This document shows positions 1-7,212 of a stretch of DNA of 12,039 nt, in pieces; the stretch's first letter is position 1, and every line of letters begins with the position of its first letter. The translations under genes were made by a program, and so were the position numbers. A model generated the notes under the pieces. The model made no database searches and was not told where the DNA came from. It saw nothing but the letters and a program-made list of their open reading frames with translations. The DNA comes from Proteobacteria bacterium UBA7821 (GTDB taxonomy: Bacteria; Pseudomonadota; Gammaproteobacteria; Comchoanobacterales; Comchoanobacteraceae), in NCBI GenBank assembly GCA_002480165.1, contig DLBP01000066.1, positions 1 through 12,039 on the forward strand, read 5' to 3'.

Positions 1-186
1 AACAGTGTAACCATATTTTTCAAAGTGGCGATTTATGCTGACAATTAATTTTTGGGTTGTTTCTAAATCTTGTAATTCAGGAAAATATTCCATAACTTTT
101 GGATCTTGGTTAATGGCAAGCATTGATTCTAGGTCTTCATCAACCCATGTGCGTAAAATTAATCTTTCAGTTTCTAATATTTTCAT
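1..186 (-). CDS. GNAT-family N-acetyltransferase, N-terminal part (runs off the window)
   Basis: The first 62 codons of a minus-strand gene are present; the rest lies before base 1. The protein starts MKILETERLILRTW and continues with DLESMLAINQDPKVMEYFP, the usual opening of RimJ/RimL-type (Acetyltransf_3) GNAT enzymes, which transfer acetyl from acetyl-CoA to an amino group. The substrate cannot be told, because the acetyl-CoA loop is outside the window. The start is the ATG at 186, with a perfect AGGAGG (202-197) ten bases upstream. It overlaps the stop of the metallophosphoesterase remnant by 4 nt (ATGA), so the two were probably one translationally coupled operon. The family call is confident; the function within it is open. 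Confidence 0.85.
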   Translation of the reverse strand, partial: MKILETERLILRTWVDEDLESMLAINQDPKVMEYFPELQDLETTQKLIVSINRHFEKYGYTV

Positions 187-566
187 AATTCAATAACCTC
201 CTGAACAATAGATTTGCCATATTCTACGCTACCTGCTTTGACTGTTAAATTATCAAGAGGCTTGTAGAAGGAGCTGCTGTGGGTATGGCAACATAGAACT
301 AAGAACTCAATTTTTGGATTAGCCTTTGCTGCCCCCAGCAACACATCTCCTGTTATTTTTGAAGCAAAAAATGGCAGATAATCATCGTTGCTAATTTCTC
401 CTTCATGCATGCAGCTCTCTCTAAATGGTGGCACATGAACTAAAACAATAATTTTTTTAGTCAAATGTTCTTGAGCTGCTAATTGCAGATTTTTCTCTAA
501 TCTTTCGGCATCATTATCAGCTAATTTTTGCATTACACCTAAAAGCTGATATTGACCAATAATGTT
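183..566 (-). pseudogene. Metallophosphoesterase, 3' fragment lacking its N-terminal half
   Basis: The frame open from about 566, with an ATG at 533 giving 116 aa, encodes the C-terminal part of a calcineurin-like phosphoesterase. Visible landmarks are IIVLVHVPPF (a metal-binding His region), LPFFASKITGDVLL, and LVLCCHTHS, the position of the family GHTH motif. The Gly of that motif is Cys here. The N-terminal metal-binding motifs (DxH, GDxxD, GNH) are missing, so it cannot be an active enzyme. Codons from about 566 to 533 (IIGQYQLLGV) still read as phosphoesterase-like, placing the break near 566, where the sequence becomes AbiEii toxin. The ATG at 533 lies just before the stop of that toxin frame (519-517), so re-initiation could still make the 116-aa stub. 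The downstream acetyltransferase gene overlaps its stop by 4 nt. Confidence 0.75.
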
Positions 567-633
567 CTATTTGTTCATCCATTTGCCATGGAACAGTTTT
601 ACGCCAACTTTCAATAAAATTTTCTGGAATCAT
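517..633 (-). pseudogene. abiEii: AbiEii-type nucleotidyltransferase toxin, N-terminal remnant
   Basis: ATG at 633-631 overlaps the antitoxin stop TGA (632-630) as ATGA, the standard arrangement of abiEi-abiEii. The encoded peptide begins MIPENFIESWRKTVPWQMDE, which matches the conserved opening of AbiEii/AbiGii toxins (M-I-P-x-x-F-I-x-x-W-x-x-x-x-P-W-x-x-x-x-Q-I-E). About 22-23 codons in, near base 566, the similarity stops and the DNA continues as the 3' part of a metallophosphoesterase gene in another frame. The toxin frame closes with TGA at 519-517 after 38 codons. The nucleotidyltransferase core (GGTALxK and GSxxxxD-type motifs) is entirely absent, so no toxin activity is possible. This is a deletion or recombination product, not a frameshift. 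Confidence 0.75.
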
Positions 634-1436
634 AAATCACTCTCTATTTCTGTATTTTCAATAATTCTCCACTTCTTACATCTTGGGTAACCTGTTTTAG
701 AAATTTCAGATGCAAGAGGAAGATAATTTGGTTTTTTTTTCTGCACATGCTGGGCAAGAGCATTAATTGTTATTTCAGCATTATCTTCATCCATAAGATC
801 AATGTGGTCTAAAATATAACCGATACGCTGCAACTGACATTCAGAATTGGTATTGTTTACAAGCTCTATTAGTTTAATAGGGTTTAAGGTTTCAATGAGC
901 TCTGAAAATACTGTTGCAATATGGTTTAAACCGCCAGCATGATCAGGGTATTTAAACAAATCAAGCGCAACCAACTCAGGAGATGCAACTTTAAGATAGC
1001 CAGTAGCCACAGTAAAATCTTGAGTTGGTAAATTTAAAATAGATTTTTTATAGATATAATCAATTTCCACATCACCAAAAGATGAAGGGTGCTTGATACG
1101 TTTATCTGATATGACTTGGAATCTTGCTGGCTTTTGATGAGTTGCACCATGTAGTAATCCTGCACTCAGCAAAGAAACATAATAATTGGCATCTAAATAT
1201 TTCATCACTAAAGGAACTAATTCTTGTGCTGGAATAGAGCCGTGGTGCTGGTGCTCTGGCGGGACGATAACATATAGCCCACGTGCTGGTGATATTAGAT
1301 CACCAGATTTTAGTAAGTTATTCACAGATACTCTTACTAGACCTCTGGATGCACCAAATTTATCAACACCATCCTGAATAGTAAAACAACGATTACCAGC
1401 TTTTCTGATTTCTTTTATGTATGACTGTATATGCAT
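630..1436 (-). CDS. abiEi: AbiEi-type antitoxin / transcriptional regulator (type IV toxin-antitoxin)
   Basis: The 268-aa product begins with a winged-helix-like DNA-binding domain of about 60 residues (FTIQDGVDKFGASRGLVRVSVNNLLKSG, then the wing turn ISPARGLYVIVPPE). The AbiEi-type body follows, with SLLSAGLLHGATHQKPARF and a stretch around residues 150-180 with LKVASPELVALDLF, both characteristic of the family. In characterised AbiE systems this protein represses its own operon and counters the AbiEii nucleotidyltransferase toxin. The gene looks intact and full length. It starts at ATG 1436 with only a weak GGAAA upstream. A strong inverted repeat lies at 1446-1482, suitable for autoregulation. 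Its partner toxin survives only as an N-terminal stub, so it is an orphan antitoxin. Base composition is visibly more AT-rich than manC, in keeping with separate acquisition. Confidence 0.85.
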   Translation of the reverse strand: MHIQSYIKEIRKAGNRCFTIQDGVDKFGASRGLVRVSVNNLLKSGDLISPARGLYVIVPPEHQHHGSIPAQELVPLVMKYLDANYYVSLLSAGLLHGATHQKPARFQVISDKRIKHPSSFGDVEIDYIYKKSILNLPTQDFTVATGYLKVASPELVALDLFKYPDHAGGLNHIATVFSELIETLNPIKLIELVNNTNSECQLQRIGYILDHIDLMDEDNAEITINALAQHVQKKKPNYLPLASEISKTGYPRCKKWRIIENTEIESDL

Positions 1437-1445
1437 GTGTTTCCA

Positions 1446-1482
1446 TGTCCCTAAAGTTAATAATTTCCTAACTTTAAGGACA
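1446..1482. promoter_or_regulatory. Inverted repeat upstream of abiEi, likely AbiEi operator
   Basis: Arms 1446-1459 (TGTCCCTAAAGTTA) and 1469-1482 (TAACTTTAAGGACA) are inverted copies matching at 13 of 14 positions, separated by 9 bp. The repeat begins 10 bp upstream of the abiEi start. Characterised AbiEi proteins repress their operons by binding paired inverted repeats in the promoter, so position and symmetry fit that role. No convincing -35/-10 pair could be assigned here. There is no T-run, which argues against a terminator. Confidence 0.6.
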
Positions 1483-1549
1483 CGCTGAACATAAAATATG
1501 GACGAAAATAGGACACCTGAGAGATAAAGCTAGTTTGGATTTTTTCATA

Positions 1550-1659
1550 TTGTTGATCATCTAAAGCCCGCCAAGCTTACTACGAGAAAAACGACTGACA
1601 AGCTCATTGCGAATGGAACTGAGAACGATGTGGCGGTATTGCCATAGGTTTCTTAGCAT
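1550..1659 (-). pseudogene. wzm: ABC-2 polysaccharide export permease, N-terminal remnant (wzm-like)
   Basis: From ATG 1659 the minus strand encodes MLRNLWQYRHIVLSSIRN, then ELVSRFSRSKLGGL, then a TAG stop at 1563-1561. This is the conserved cytoplasmic N-terminus of Wzm-type permeases, which normally continue LGGLWMIINPL. The Trp codon is replaced by TAG and only MINN of the next motif remains before similarity is lost near 1550. About 33 of roughly 260 residues survive. It lies downstream of manC on the same strand, as expected for a locus exporting a mannose-containing O-antigen or capsule. A complementary C-terminal remnant of such a permease is at 8952-9334. No usable ribosome site is seen: GGGG lies one base from the ATG. 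Confidence 0.7.
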
Positions 1660-1793
1660 ACCCCTTTGTAAACGCCGAAACAACCGCTGCTGGACAGAAA
1701 CTAGGCCAAGACAACAAATGCATGACACATAGTTCGCCAGTTCTTAACTTAACTTAACTGGGTTGTTGTAGAGATTGAAACAGGTTAGGCAGT

Positions 1794-3209
1794 TTATTCG
1801 GACCTCCCATAAGAATCCTCATAGCGCACAATGTCATCTTCACCCAAGTAAGATCCGCATTGAACTTCTATTAGAATTAATTGCTCAACCCCAGGGTTTT
1901 CAAGGCGATGTTTATTGCCTAAAGGGATATAGGTTGATTGGTTGGCCTGCAACTCGACCTGTTCTTCTCCATTGGTGACAAGCGCTTTACCACTCACCAC
2001 GATCCAATGCTCACTCCTGTGTTTATGGGACTGAAGACTGAGCCGAGCACCAGGACTCACCTCAATACGTTTTAACTTAAAACCAACCCCTTCCTGAAGA
2101 ACAGTATAAGTTCCCCAAGGGCGATGCATCGTAGGAAATTCTTTGTAAACAGAATCATTGCGACTCTTTAACTCGTCCACAATAGTGCGGACGTCTTGCG
2201 CACGATCTTTGTGGGCAACAAGGAGAGCATCGACTGTATCAGAAATAATAAGATCTTTGACACCAAGCGTTGCAATCAATCTTTCGCCACCGTGGATGAT
2301 GCAGTCATTGGTTTCTTTGCAAATCACATTGCCCAAACAATTATTTTTGTGCGCGTCGGCCGGGTGTAACGCGCCGAGCTCATTCCATGAGCCAATATCA
2401 AACCAGCCTATATCACACGGCACAATGCCTACATTTTGAGACTTTTCAAACACGGCATAATCAACCGAAATACTTCGAATACGCTCAAAGTCAGCACGCT
2501 GTATTTCCAGTTGCCGCCAATTATCTGCAGAAGACTGTTTGGTTCCAGCTAGAGCTTTGGCTGCCTGCATGGCTATATCTGGCGCGAGAAGATCAAGCTC
2601 CTCCAAAAAGCTGGCTGCACGCATACAGAACATACCAGAATTCCAGAAATAATTACCATCGGCAATATACATTTCTGCAGTTTCTTTATCTGGCTTCTCA
2701 ACAAATTCTTCCACCCGATTTCCATCCGCCAATATATACCCATAGCCAGTTTCAGGAGCCGAAGGCTTTATACCAAACGTTACAAGCTTACCTTGAGCGG
2801 CTAATTTTTCCGCCTGCTTTATGGCTTGAGCGAATGCTTCCATATCGTGAACAAGGTGATCAGCGGGCATAACCAACATAATGCAGTCAGCACCATATGC
2901 TTCGAGAGCATAATGTGCAGCAATGGCGATGGCAGCAGCCGAGTTCCTTCCAACTGGCTCTAGTAAAAATGTATTTTTTGATGCCGAAACACTAATTTCT
3001 TCGAATTCATCTTTTGAGTAAAAAAACAAATCCCGATTTGTTACTGTTACAATTTCGTGAGAGTCAGAAATATTGCAAGCTCGAATGTAGCTCTTCTGGA
3101 GTAAGCTTTGCCCGTCACCAAGCTTGATAAAAGGCTTGGGGTGAGCCTCACGCGATAATGGCCAGAGGCGAGAGCCAACACCGCCTGACAAAATTATAGG
3201 TAAAAGCAT
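1794..3209 (-). CDS. manC: Mannose-1-phosphate guanylyltransferase / mannose-6-phosphate isomerase
   Basis: A 471-aa bifunctional ManC/AlgA/CpsB-type enzyme that makes GDP-mannose. The N-terminal pyrophosphorylase domain has the nucleotide signature LSGGVGSRLWPLSREAHPKPF, followed by MPADHLVHD, FVEKPD and FWNSGMF. The C-terminal type II phosphomannose isomerase cupin starts at RPWGTYTVL and contains LSLQSHKHRSEHWIVVSG with its metal-binding His and Glu residues, then YIPLGNKHRLENPG. All core motifs and the full length are present, so it is probably functional. The start is ATG 3209, with GGAG eight bases upstream; a TTG five codons earlier lacks a ribosome site. A promoter candidate lies at 3242-3270. 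Downstream on the same strand is a permease remnant. GDP-mannose would feed O-antigen, capsule or GDP-fucose synthesis, and the nearby GT4 enzyme is a plausible user. Confidence 0.96.
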   Translation of the reverse strand: MLLPIILSGGVGSRLWPLSREAHPKPFIKLGDGQSLLQKSYIRACNISDSHEIVTVTNRDLFFYSKDEFEEISVSASKNTFLLEPVGRNSAAAIAIAAHYALEAYGADCIMLVMPADHLVHDMEAFAQAIKQAEKLAAQGKLVTFGIKPSAPETGYGYILADGNRVEEFVEKPDKETAEMYIADGNYFWNSGMFCMRAASFLEELDLLAPDIAMQAAKALAGTKQSSADNWRQLEIQRADFERIRSISVDYAVFEKSQNVGIVPCDIGWFDIGSWNELGALHPADAHKNNCLGNVICKETNDCIIHGGERLIATLGVKDLIISDTVDALLVAHKDRAQDVRTIVDELKSRNDSVYKEFPTMHRPWGTYTVLQEGVGFKLKRIEVSPGARLSLQSHKHRSEHWIVVSGKALVTNGEEQVELQANQSTYIPLGNKHRLENPGVEQLILIEVQCGSYLGEDDIVRYEDSYGRSE

Positions 3210-3241
3210 CCTGTTTACTCCCAATTAACAAAAACCGTATT

Positions 3242-3270
3242 ATGGTATAATTTTAGGGGGGAGATATCAA
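3242..3270 (-). promoter_or_regulatory. Candidate sigma-70 promoter for manC
   Basis: On the minus strand, TTGATA (3270-3265) and TACCAT (3247-3242) are separated by exactly 17 bp. Transcription would start near 3235, about 26 bases before the manC ATG at 3209, leaving room for the GGAG ribosome site. Confidence 0.5.
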
Positions 3271-3880
3271 GGAAAATTTCTTTCCATTCTCTTGCTGCGT
3301 TTTTATATTATGTTGCTTATAAAGCTTGTATATACCCACACAGATGATTGATTGTTAGGTGCCATATCGGTTTTCGATGAATCCCCAAACAGGGGTCGAG
3401 TGCAGGATTGGCACGGTACTTTCGTCGCTATGATTGAAGCCATAGCAAGAACGGAAATCAAAGCAGCATAGAGTGTTGCAACTCAATGGTTAGTGTAGAG
3501 AATTCAAACCCCAAGGGGTTCAATACGACAAACAAACCTTCCTATTTCTGAAATAGTATAACATGACAAGCCCAGAATTTGCAGACTCTTTTGCTGTGTG
3601 CAATTGAATTGCTCTCTGTAAAGACACCCCGTTATTCTCAAATCTTCCCTACTCTTATGCCCCTTTCTTGAAAAACACCGCACCTGGAAAAGCGAAGACC
3701 AGAGCTTTTAGTCAATTGAAATCAATAGCTTGGCAATTGACCAGTTCGTACCAGTCTATGCCTGTCATTGTCAACCAGTAATCTGACATCATACGTTATC
3801 GGCACCCTTGATAATCAACCAAGCTTTGTACGCTTGCTAGTTTTCGTTCCAAAAAACAGGATCTGATAGACCAATTGCTT
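3271..3880. other. Gene-free stretch between manC and an unrecognised ORF
   Basis: About 600 bp with no supportable gene. It holds a perfect short palindrome AACCCC-AA-GGGGTT (3507-3520) and an 8-bp inverted repeat GTCAATTG/CAATTGAC (3711-3718, 3734-3741) without a T-run. A short open plus-strand frame ends at a TAG in the 3420-3475 area; it contains VFDESPNRGRVQDWHGTF and TEIKAA. It reads like coding sequence but is too short to identify. The stretch is probably decayed gene material. Confidence 0.4.
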
Positions 3881-4306
3881 CTATTTTTTAAGACGATCAT
3901 CAGCATCCTCATCTTGCCAAGAAATGCTTCCATCTGTTATAGCAAGCGACCTGAGCAATACCCAAAGCGATGTCAGCTTGCTAGAATTTTGATTATTCAT
4001 CTTCAAATACTCTAGCTCTAGCTGTTCTTGAACCTGACCGAATATCACTAACAACCTCTCCATTGACGTAAACTCGAATACAAACTGTTCGCATATTACA
4101 CCTGCTGGTGCCAGAAACCAATATTCTGAACACGGCTTAGCAGATTTTGGCAGCACTGTTTCTAACCCGATAGAGGTAATAGTTTGAGCCGTATCTTTGG
4201 TCGTGACCTCAGCCGCACCATCAACGGTGAGTAAAGCATCTATGCCGATAAGTTTGGATGTTCGCATCAGAGCTGGCAGTGCTGATGAGGCTACTGGTCG
4301 ATACAA
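3881..4306 (-). other. Unrecognised open frame, 141 codons, possible decayed gene
   Basis: The frame opens directly after a stop, and its first possible start is a TTG without a ribosome site; an internal ATG (residue 14) gives about 128 aa. The composition looks protein-like. Patches include LIGIDALLTVDGAAEV, YWFLAPAGVICEQFVFEF and a helical stretch IFGQVQEQLELEYLKMNN, and it ends in an acidic tail DEDADDRLKK. I do not recognise the family. It follows the 67-aa ORF (4467-4670) on the same strand after 160 bp, so it could be the 3' part of a broken gene from the same unit. No transmembrane segment or catalytic motif is clear. A genuine small protein, a gene remnant or a chance frame all remain possible. 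Confidence 0.35.
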
Positions 4307-4319
4307 TTAACAAAAACAT

Positions 4320-4514
4320 TTGCTCGGTCATGCAAAGCTGATTGATGATTCTATCCAGCAGCGAGAATGTCTGGCCAAAAAAGCAAAAGACAAGAAAGCT
4401 ATACTCGACTTGTGGATTGAGCAAACCAAATTTCCAAAGGGCCGTACAACCTTTGATCTGTTCGTGTTAGTCAGTAAAACCAATAGCCTCAGCAAGCTTG
4501 GCAGCAAGTTCTGA
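4320..4514 (+). other. Unrecognised short open frame, possible gene fragment
   Basis: A 64-codon plus-strand frame with no ATG and no ribosome site at its TTG opening. The peptide is rich in Lys and Asp (CLAKKAKDKKAILDLWIEQ, then FPKGRTTFDLFVLVSK) and looks more protein-like than random translation. Its last 48 bases are antisense to the end of the 67-aa ORF on the other strand. It could be the tail of a gene whose front was lost to the left. No family is recognised. Confidence 0.25.
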
Positions 4515-4670
4515 TTTTGTCAGCATGAGGTGCTCGCACCACTTGGTATCAGATGTACAAACGCCAACAATATCGCTCGGCCCATGTCTGTTCGGACACT
4601 CAGCTTTTACACCCTTGCCACCCAAAAGATCTGTGAGTTTACACCATGGCGGCGATTGATACGGCGCCAT
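4467..4670 (-). CDS. Hypothetical 67-aa protein with an HU/IHF-like C-terminal stretch
   Basis: The ORF starts 15 bp after the stop of the 338-aa gene on the same strand, with an AGGAG (4679-4675) four bases before its ATG, so it is probably co-transcribed. The first part is Cys- and Pro-containing without a recognised fold (SPPWCKLTDLLGG, AECPNRHGPS). The last 19 residues, MLTKSELAAKLAEAIGFTD, resemble the first helix of HU/IHF-type DNA-binding proteins, and the frame stops exactly where the rest of such a domain should begin. It may therefore be a truncated gene or a fusion of remnants. The resemblance is short and could be fortuitous. No function is assigned. Confidence 0.4.
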   Translation of the reverse strand: MAPYQSPPWCKLTDLLGGKGVKAECPNRHGPSDIVGVCTSDTKWCEHLMLTKSELAAKLAEAIGFTD

Positions 4671-4685
4671 GGTTCTCCTGATGCG

Positions 4686-5709
4686 TTAACGATGGGGCCG
4701 CGTGTTGTTACCTGTAACGTACGAGAGCACAGTTTCATGAATACTTTGACTAGCTTCATCATCATTCAGACTATTTACCCAGTTTTGGATTGCACTGTCA
4801 ATTTCATTTTCTGGTTGCGTTTGTTTACATTTTTCTTTGACTACTTCAAATACGACAGCATAATCATCATTCACACCATCACCGTTATATGCCGAGTGAC
4901 TAGCCATTGATATCGCATCCTTTAGAGTTTCAATATCAACTTGAGCCTCTCTCACGTTCACTAAATAATCGAAATTTGAGAGGTTGAATTGCACCTGGGG
5001 GACTAAATGTTTCATCACATCTAACATAAAAGTAAATGACAGACAGGAACCAACTCTAACCCGGCCAGGATTGTCACCATTGTATACACGTATGTTTAAT
5101 AAGTTATGTAAACCATCTGATACTAGTCGATCTGTTATGATTGTCAGCATATTCGTTGAGCCTAACATTGCAGTCATCTGAAGAGTCTCCAGTAGTATCT
5201 GGTTATCATCATTCTGCAAGTTACTGATATGATTTTCTAATAAGTCATCAAATAATTCCTGATTATCAGACAGGATCAAATCAGGTATAAAATCAGGATG
5301 TCTGTCGGGATCAAATGTAAAATCTGTAGGACAAGTCGGACTATAATATATAGTGGGATAAAAATGGAATATCTCAGGTCTTGATGATCTCCACTCGTTT
5401 AGCAAAGAAAACCATTGCGAATCGACCTGGGTTGTCCCTCGAGTCATAAAACCCAATCTGTTTAGCAGCCTCAAAGACTGCAGCATTAGTTTGTCTTCTG
5501 CTGGAAGCTGATCCGAACCAGGGTTATTCCAAGGAGACATGGATGGTATATCTAAAGCAGTAAACAGTGCATTAACATGTTCCGAATTAGCCGTGTTCCC
5601 TGCACGTTTCAGTTCATTCAAGCAATTTATATAATTACCTGTTAGGCTCTGCCCTGTCAGATAAGGCATCAACCAGTTTTTTGAAAATCTCGTAGTTATC
5701 ATTTGTCAT
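4686..5709 (-). CDS. Unrecognised 338-aa mostly helical protein; start region probably frameshifted
   Basis: The main frame (ATG 5702 to TAA at 4688-4686) gives 338 aa with no family I recognise. It is acidic and apparently soluble, with no signal or membrane segment. Its centre (DNQELFDDLLENHI, then ILLETLQMTAMLGSTNML) resembles degenerate helical-repeat proteins such as ankyrin-like ones, at low confidence. The ribosome site AAAGGGG (5725-5719) is 9 bases from another ATG at 5709, whose frame (MTNDNYEIFKK) closes after 24 codons. Removing one base from the A6 run (5682-5677 on the plus strand) would join it as MTNDNYEIFKNWLMPYLTGQ to the main frame. ATG 5702 is 16 bases from that site, which is too far. 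A strong promoter lies at 5741-5769. The gene heads the unit divergent from the AAA+ operon. Confidence 0.65.
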
Positions 5710-5740
5710 TACACTATACCCCTTTGTGTTAGTTATTGAT

Positions 5741-5769
5741 TTTATAGTACAAAATAGCAATCCTATCAA
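5741..5769 (-). promoter_or_regulatory. Sigma-70 promoter for the 338-aa gene
   Basis: On the minus strand TTGATA (5769-5764) and TATAAA (5746-5741) are separated by 17 bp, a near-consensus pair. The expected start near 5735 leaves a short leader with AAAGGGG and the two candidate ATGs at 5709 and 5702. Confidence 0.65.
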
Positions 5770-6130
5770 CTAATTGACTCAAACATTCTCACTGGAAATA
5801 CATGGCAATGGCTTGCAGGCAACAATTTATTTCAATAAGCCGAACAAAAGATTGTAGGTAAAACTAAATCCTGGGTTTGAGTTAGTAAAGCCAGACCCAA
5901 AATAATAAAAAGCAAATGGATGAGTTTTGTGATCGCTGAATCAATTAATTGACTCCTTGTCGGGCTGACACTAGCATCTTGTACTCAACTGGACCATTAT
6001 TTTTAGTAGCCCAACTATCCTGCCATCATCTCAATATAAAACCTGAGTATTTGACAATCTAAAGAAATATTACGCTAGCATTTACTATGGATTCCTTGTT
6101 ATTATAGATTATCGCAAACCACACCACATA
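5770..6130. other. Divergent intergenic spacer between the two central units
   Basis: About 360 bp without a gene lie between the leftward promoter and the first rightward gene. It holds a candidate rightward promoter (5949-5977). The 10-mer TAATTGACTC occurs twice (near 5771 and 5946). An isolated TTGACA at 6051 lacks a good -10. No inverted repeat strong enough to call an operator was seen. Confidence 0.5.
5949..5977 (+). promoter_or_regulatory. Candidate promoter for the membrane-protein/AAA+ operon
   Basis: TTGACT (5949-5954) and TAGCAT (5972-5977) are spaced by 17 bp. Transcription would start near 5984 and leave a leader of about 147 bases before the ATG at 6131. The -35 context AATTGACTC is the same as in the promoter candidate at 11200. 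Confidence 0.35.
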
Positions 6131-6805
6131 ATGAGTCATTATATGGAACAAAGTACCACACCCATTGTCATCATCACAGCACTGCCTATTCGAGTTCGTA
6201 GTAAATTATTCAGTATCTTAGTTTTTTTACAACATCATCGAACTGCGTGTTCAGCACTCATACTGCTAACATTGCCAGCGATTAATGTGATTTTGTCAGC
6301 CGTTAGCTATCCTATAACTAATGCCTTAGTGCATGAAACCTATTTACATTTAAACACCAAGAACATTGCCACCTATCTGTATTCTTCGGCTATTGGTAGC
6401 ACTCTGATATCCTGCCTACTTTTACCGGTTATTTTAATACGATATGACAGCATATCATCAACTATCAGGCACAGCATTATCATCCAAAGAACGGTAACAC
6501 TTGACGAAGGCATCCCTCTCACAGATAGAAATCCGATTAATCATAGTCAACTGATCCGGACAGCGATTTTTTTCGCACTATTCTGCCTACCTCTTCCAAC
6601 GGGTATTATCTTACTAGCGCTGACATCAAATCAGCATGATACACAAAAAGAAATTAGCACCGCATTGATTATGTCAACCATCAACACAGCACTCCTATCC
6701 AGTTCACTCTGCCTGAATAATCACTGCTACAAACAGTACCGAAACCAACAATTACATGATGGTGATTTGGTTGAGATAGAAATTAACACACCCACACAGC
6801 TGTAG
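6131..6805 (+). CDS. Unrecognised four-helix membrane protein
   Basis: A 224-aa protein with four clear hydrophobic segments at about residues 40-60, 82-105, 142-165 and 175-197. A polar loop (about 107-140) separates helices 2 and 3, and a soluble acidic tail follows (HDGDLVEIEI). There is no signal peptide and no catalytic motif that I can name. No good ribosome site precedes ATG 6131; ATG 6143 (residue 5) is an alternative. It is the first gene of a rightward trio ending in a membrane-anchored AAA+ ATPase, with a 65-bp gap to the next gene. By position it could be a membrane partner or substrate of that ATPase, but this is inference from context only. Confidence 0.7.
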   Translation: MSHYMEQSTTPIVIITALPIRVRSKLFSILVFLQHHRTACSALILLTLPAINVILSAVSYPITNALVHETYLHLNTKNIATYLYSSAIGSTLISCLLLPVILIRYDSISSTIRHSIIIQRTVTLDEGIPLTDRNPINHSQLIRTAIFFALFCLPLPTGIILLALTSNQHDTQKEISTALIMSTINTALLSSSLCLNNHCYKQYRNQQLHDGDLVEIEINTPTQL

Positions 6806-6815
6806 AAAAAAAAGC

Positions 6816-6844
6816 TTGACACCACATTAAAACACATGTTAATT
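6816..6844 (+). promoter_or_regulatory. Possible internal promoter before the 113-aa gene
   Basis: A consensus TTGACA (6816-6821) is followed after 17 bp by the weak -10 TTAATT (6839-6844). It lies in the 65-bp gap of the operon and could give separate expression of the last two genes. Confidence 0.3.
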
Positions 6845-6870
6845 TCGCGTCATATATCAGGACAATCTAG

Positions 6871-7212
6871 ATGAAACAAATTATTAATAGTTATAAAAAA
6901 ACCAAAGGCTCTGCTGGATTCAACCAACAGAAATCCCTAGCCTTGGGCTTTATTGACTCTGTCAAACTCCTTTGCTTAACTGGCTACCACACCGTACTGA
7001 TTACAATGAATCCCATCTACTTGGCTGGGACCACACTGGTTTGGCTTATGTCCATGCCCCAGAGCAATTCGATGATGCCGACAACCTTTCTCCAAAATAA
7101 TTCACGTAAGCCAGTCTACTATGTCTATAGTCAAGACATCCGCCAAATCATCGTCAATCTCACAACTCACTTATTAACTAGAAACCTAACCGTATTGGAT
7201 AACGCATCATGA
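6871..7212 (+). CDS. Unrecognised 113-aa protein with one membrane segment
   Basis: The start is well supported: AGGA (6859-6862) lies 8 bases before ATG 6871. The protein has a basic N-terminus (MKQIINSYKKTKGS), one hydrophobic segment at about residues 42-62 (VLITMNPIYLAGTTLVWLM) and a polar C-terminal half with YYVYSQDIRQIIVNL. A topology with the short N-terminal part inside fits the positive charges. Its stop overlaps the start of the AAA+ gene by 4 nt (ATGA), so the two are translationally coupled and probably act together. No homologue is recognised. It may be a small adaptor or regulatory subunit of the ATPase, which is inference from the coupling alone. Confidence 0.7.
   Translation: MKQIINSYKKTKGSAGFNQQKSLALGFIDSVKLLCLTGYHTVLITMNPIYLAGTTLVWLMSMPQSNSMMPTTFLQNNSRKPVYYVYSQDIRQIIVNLTTHLLTRNLTVLDNAS

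Noticed and set aside
1744..1757. Short tandem CTTAA repeats downstream of manC
   Set aside because: Only three 5-bp units; no CRISPR-like or satellite structure anywhere in the window.
2158..2872. Plus-strand open frames of 93 and 161 codons
   Set aside because: Antisense shadows of the well-supported manC gene.
3474..3530. tRNA-like text (CTCAATGGTTAG, then AAGGGGTTCAA)
   Set aside because: No acceptor stem, anticodon arm or CCA can be folded; the GGGGTT belongs to a short palindrome.
3711..3741. GTCAATTG/CAATTGAC inverted repeat as a terminator or IS end
   Set aside because: No T-run, no transposase remnant and no target duplication.
3221..4317. 14-bp direct repeat CAATTAACAAAAAC at 3221-3234 and 4304-4317 flanking about 1.1 kb
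   Set aside because: A repeat this short and AT-rich is expected by chance in 12 kb; the flanks do not extend it and no mobile gene is between.
4530..4910. Plus-strand 126-codon frame
   Set aside because: Mostly antisense to the 338-aa and 67-aa genes, with no start signal and poor composition.
6051..6079. Consensus TTGACA before the four-helix protein gene
   Set aside because: No acceptable -10 at 15-19 bp; kept only as a remark in the spacer entry.
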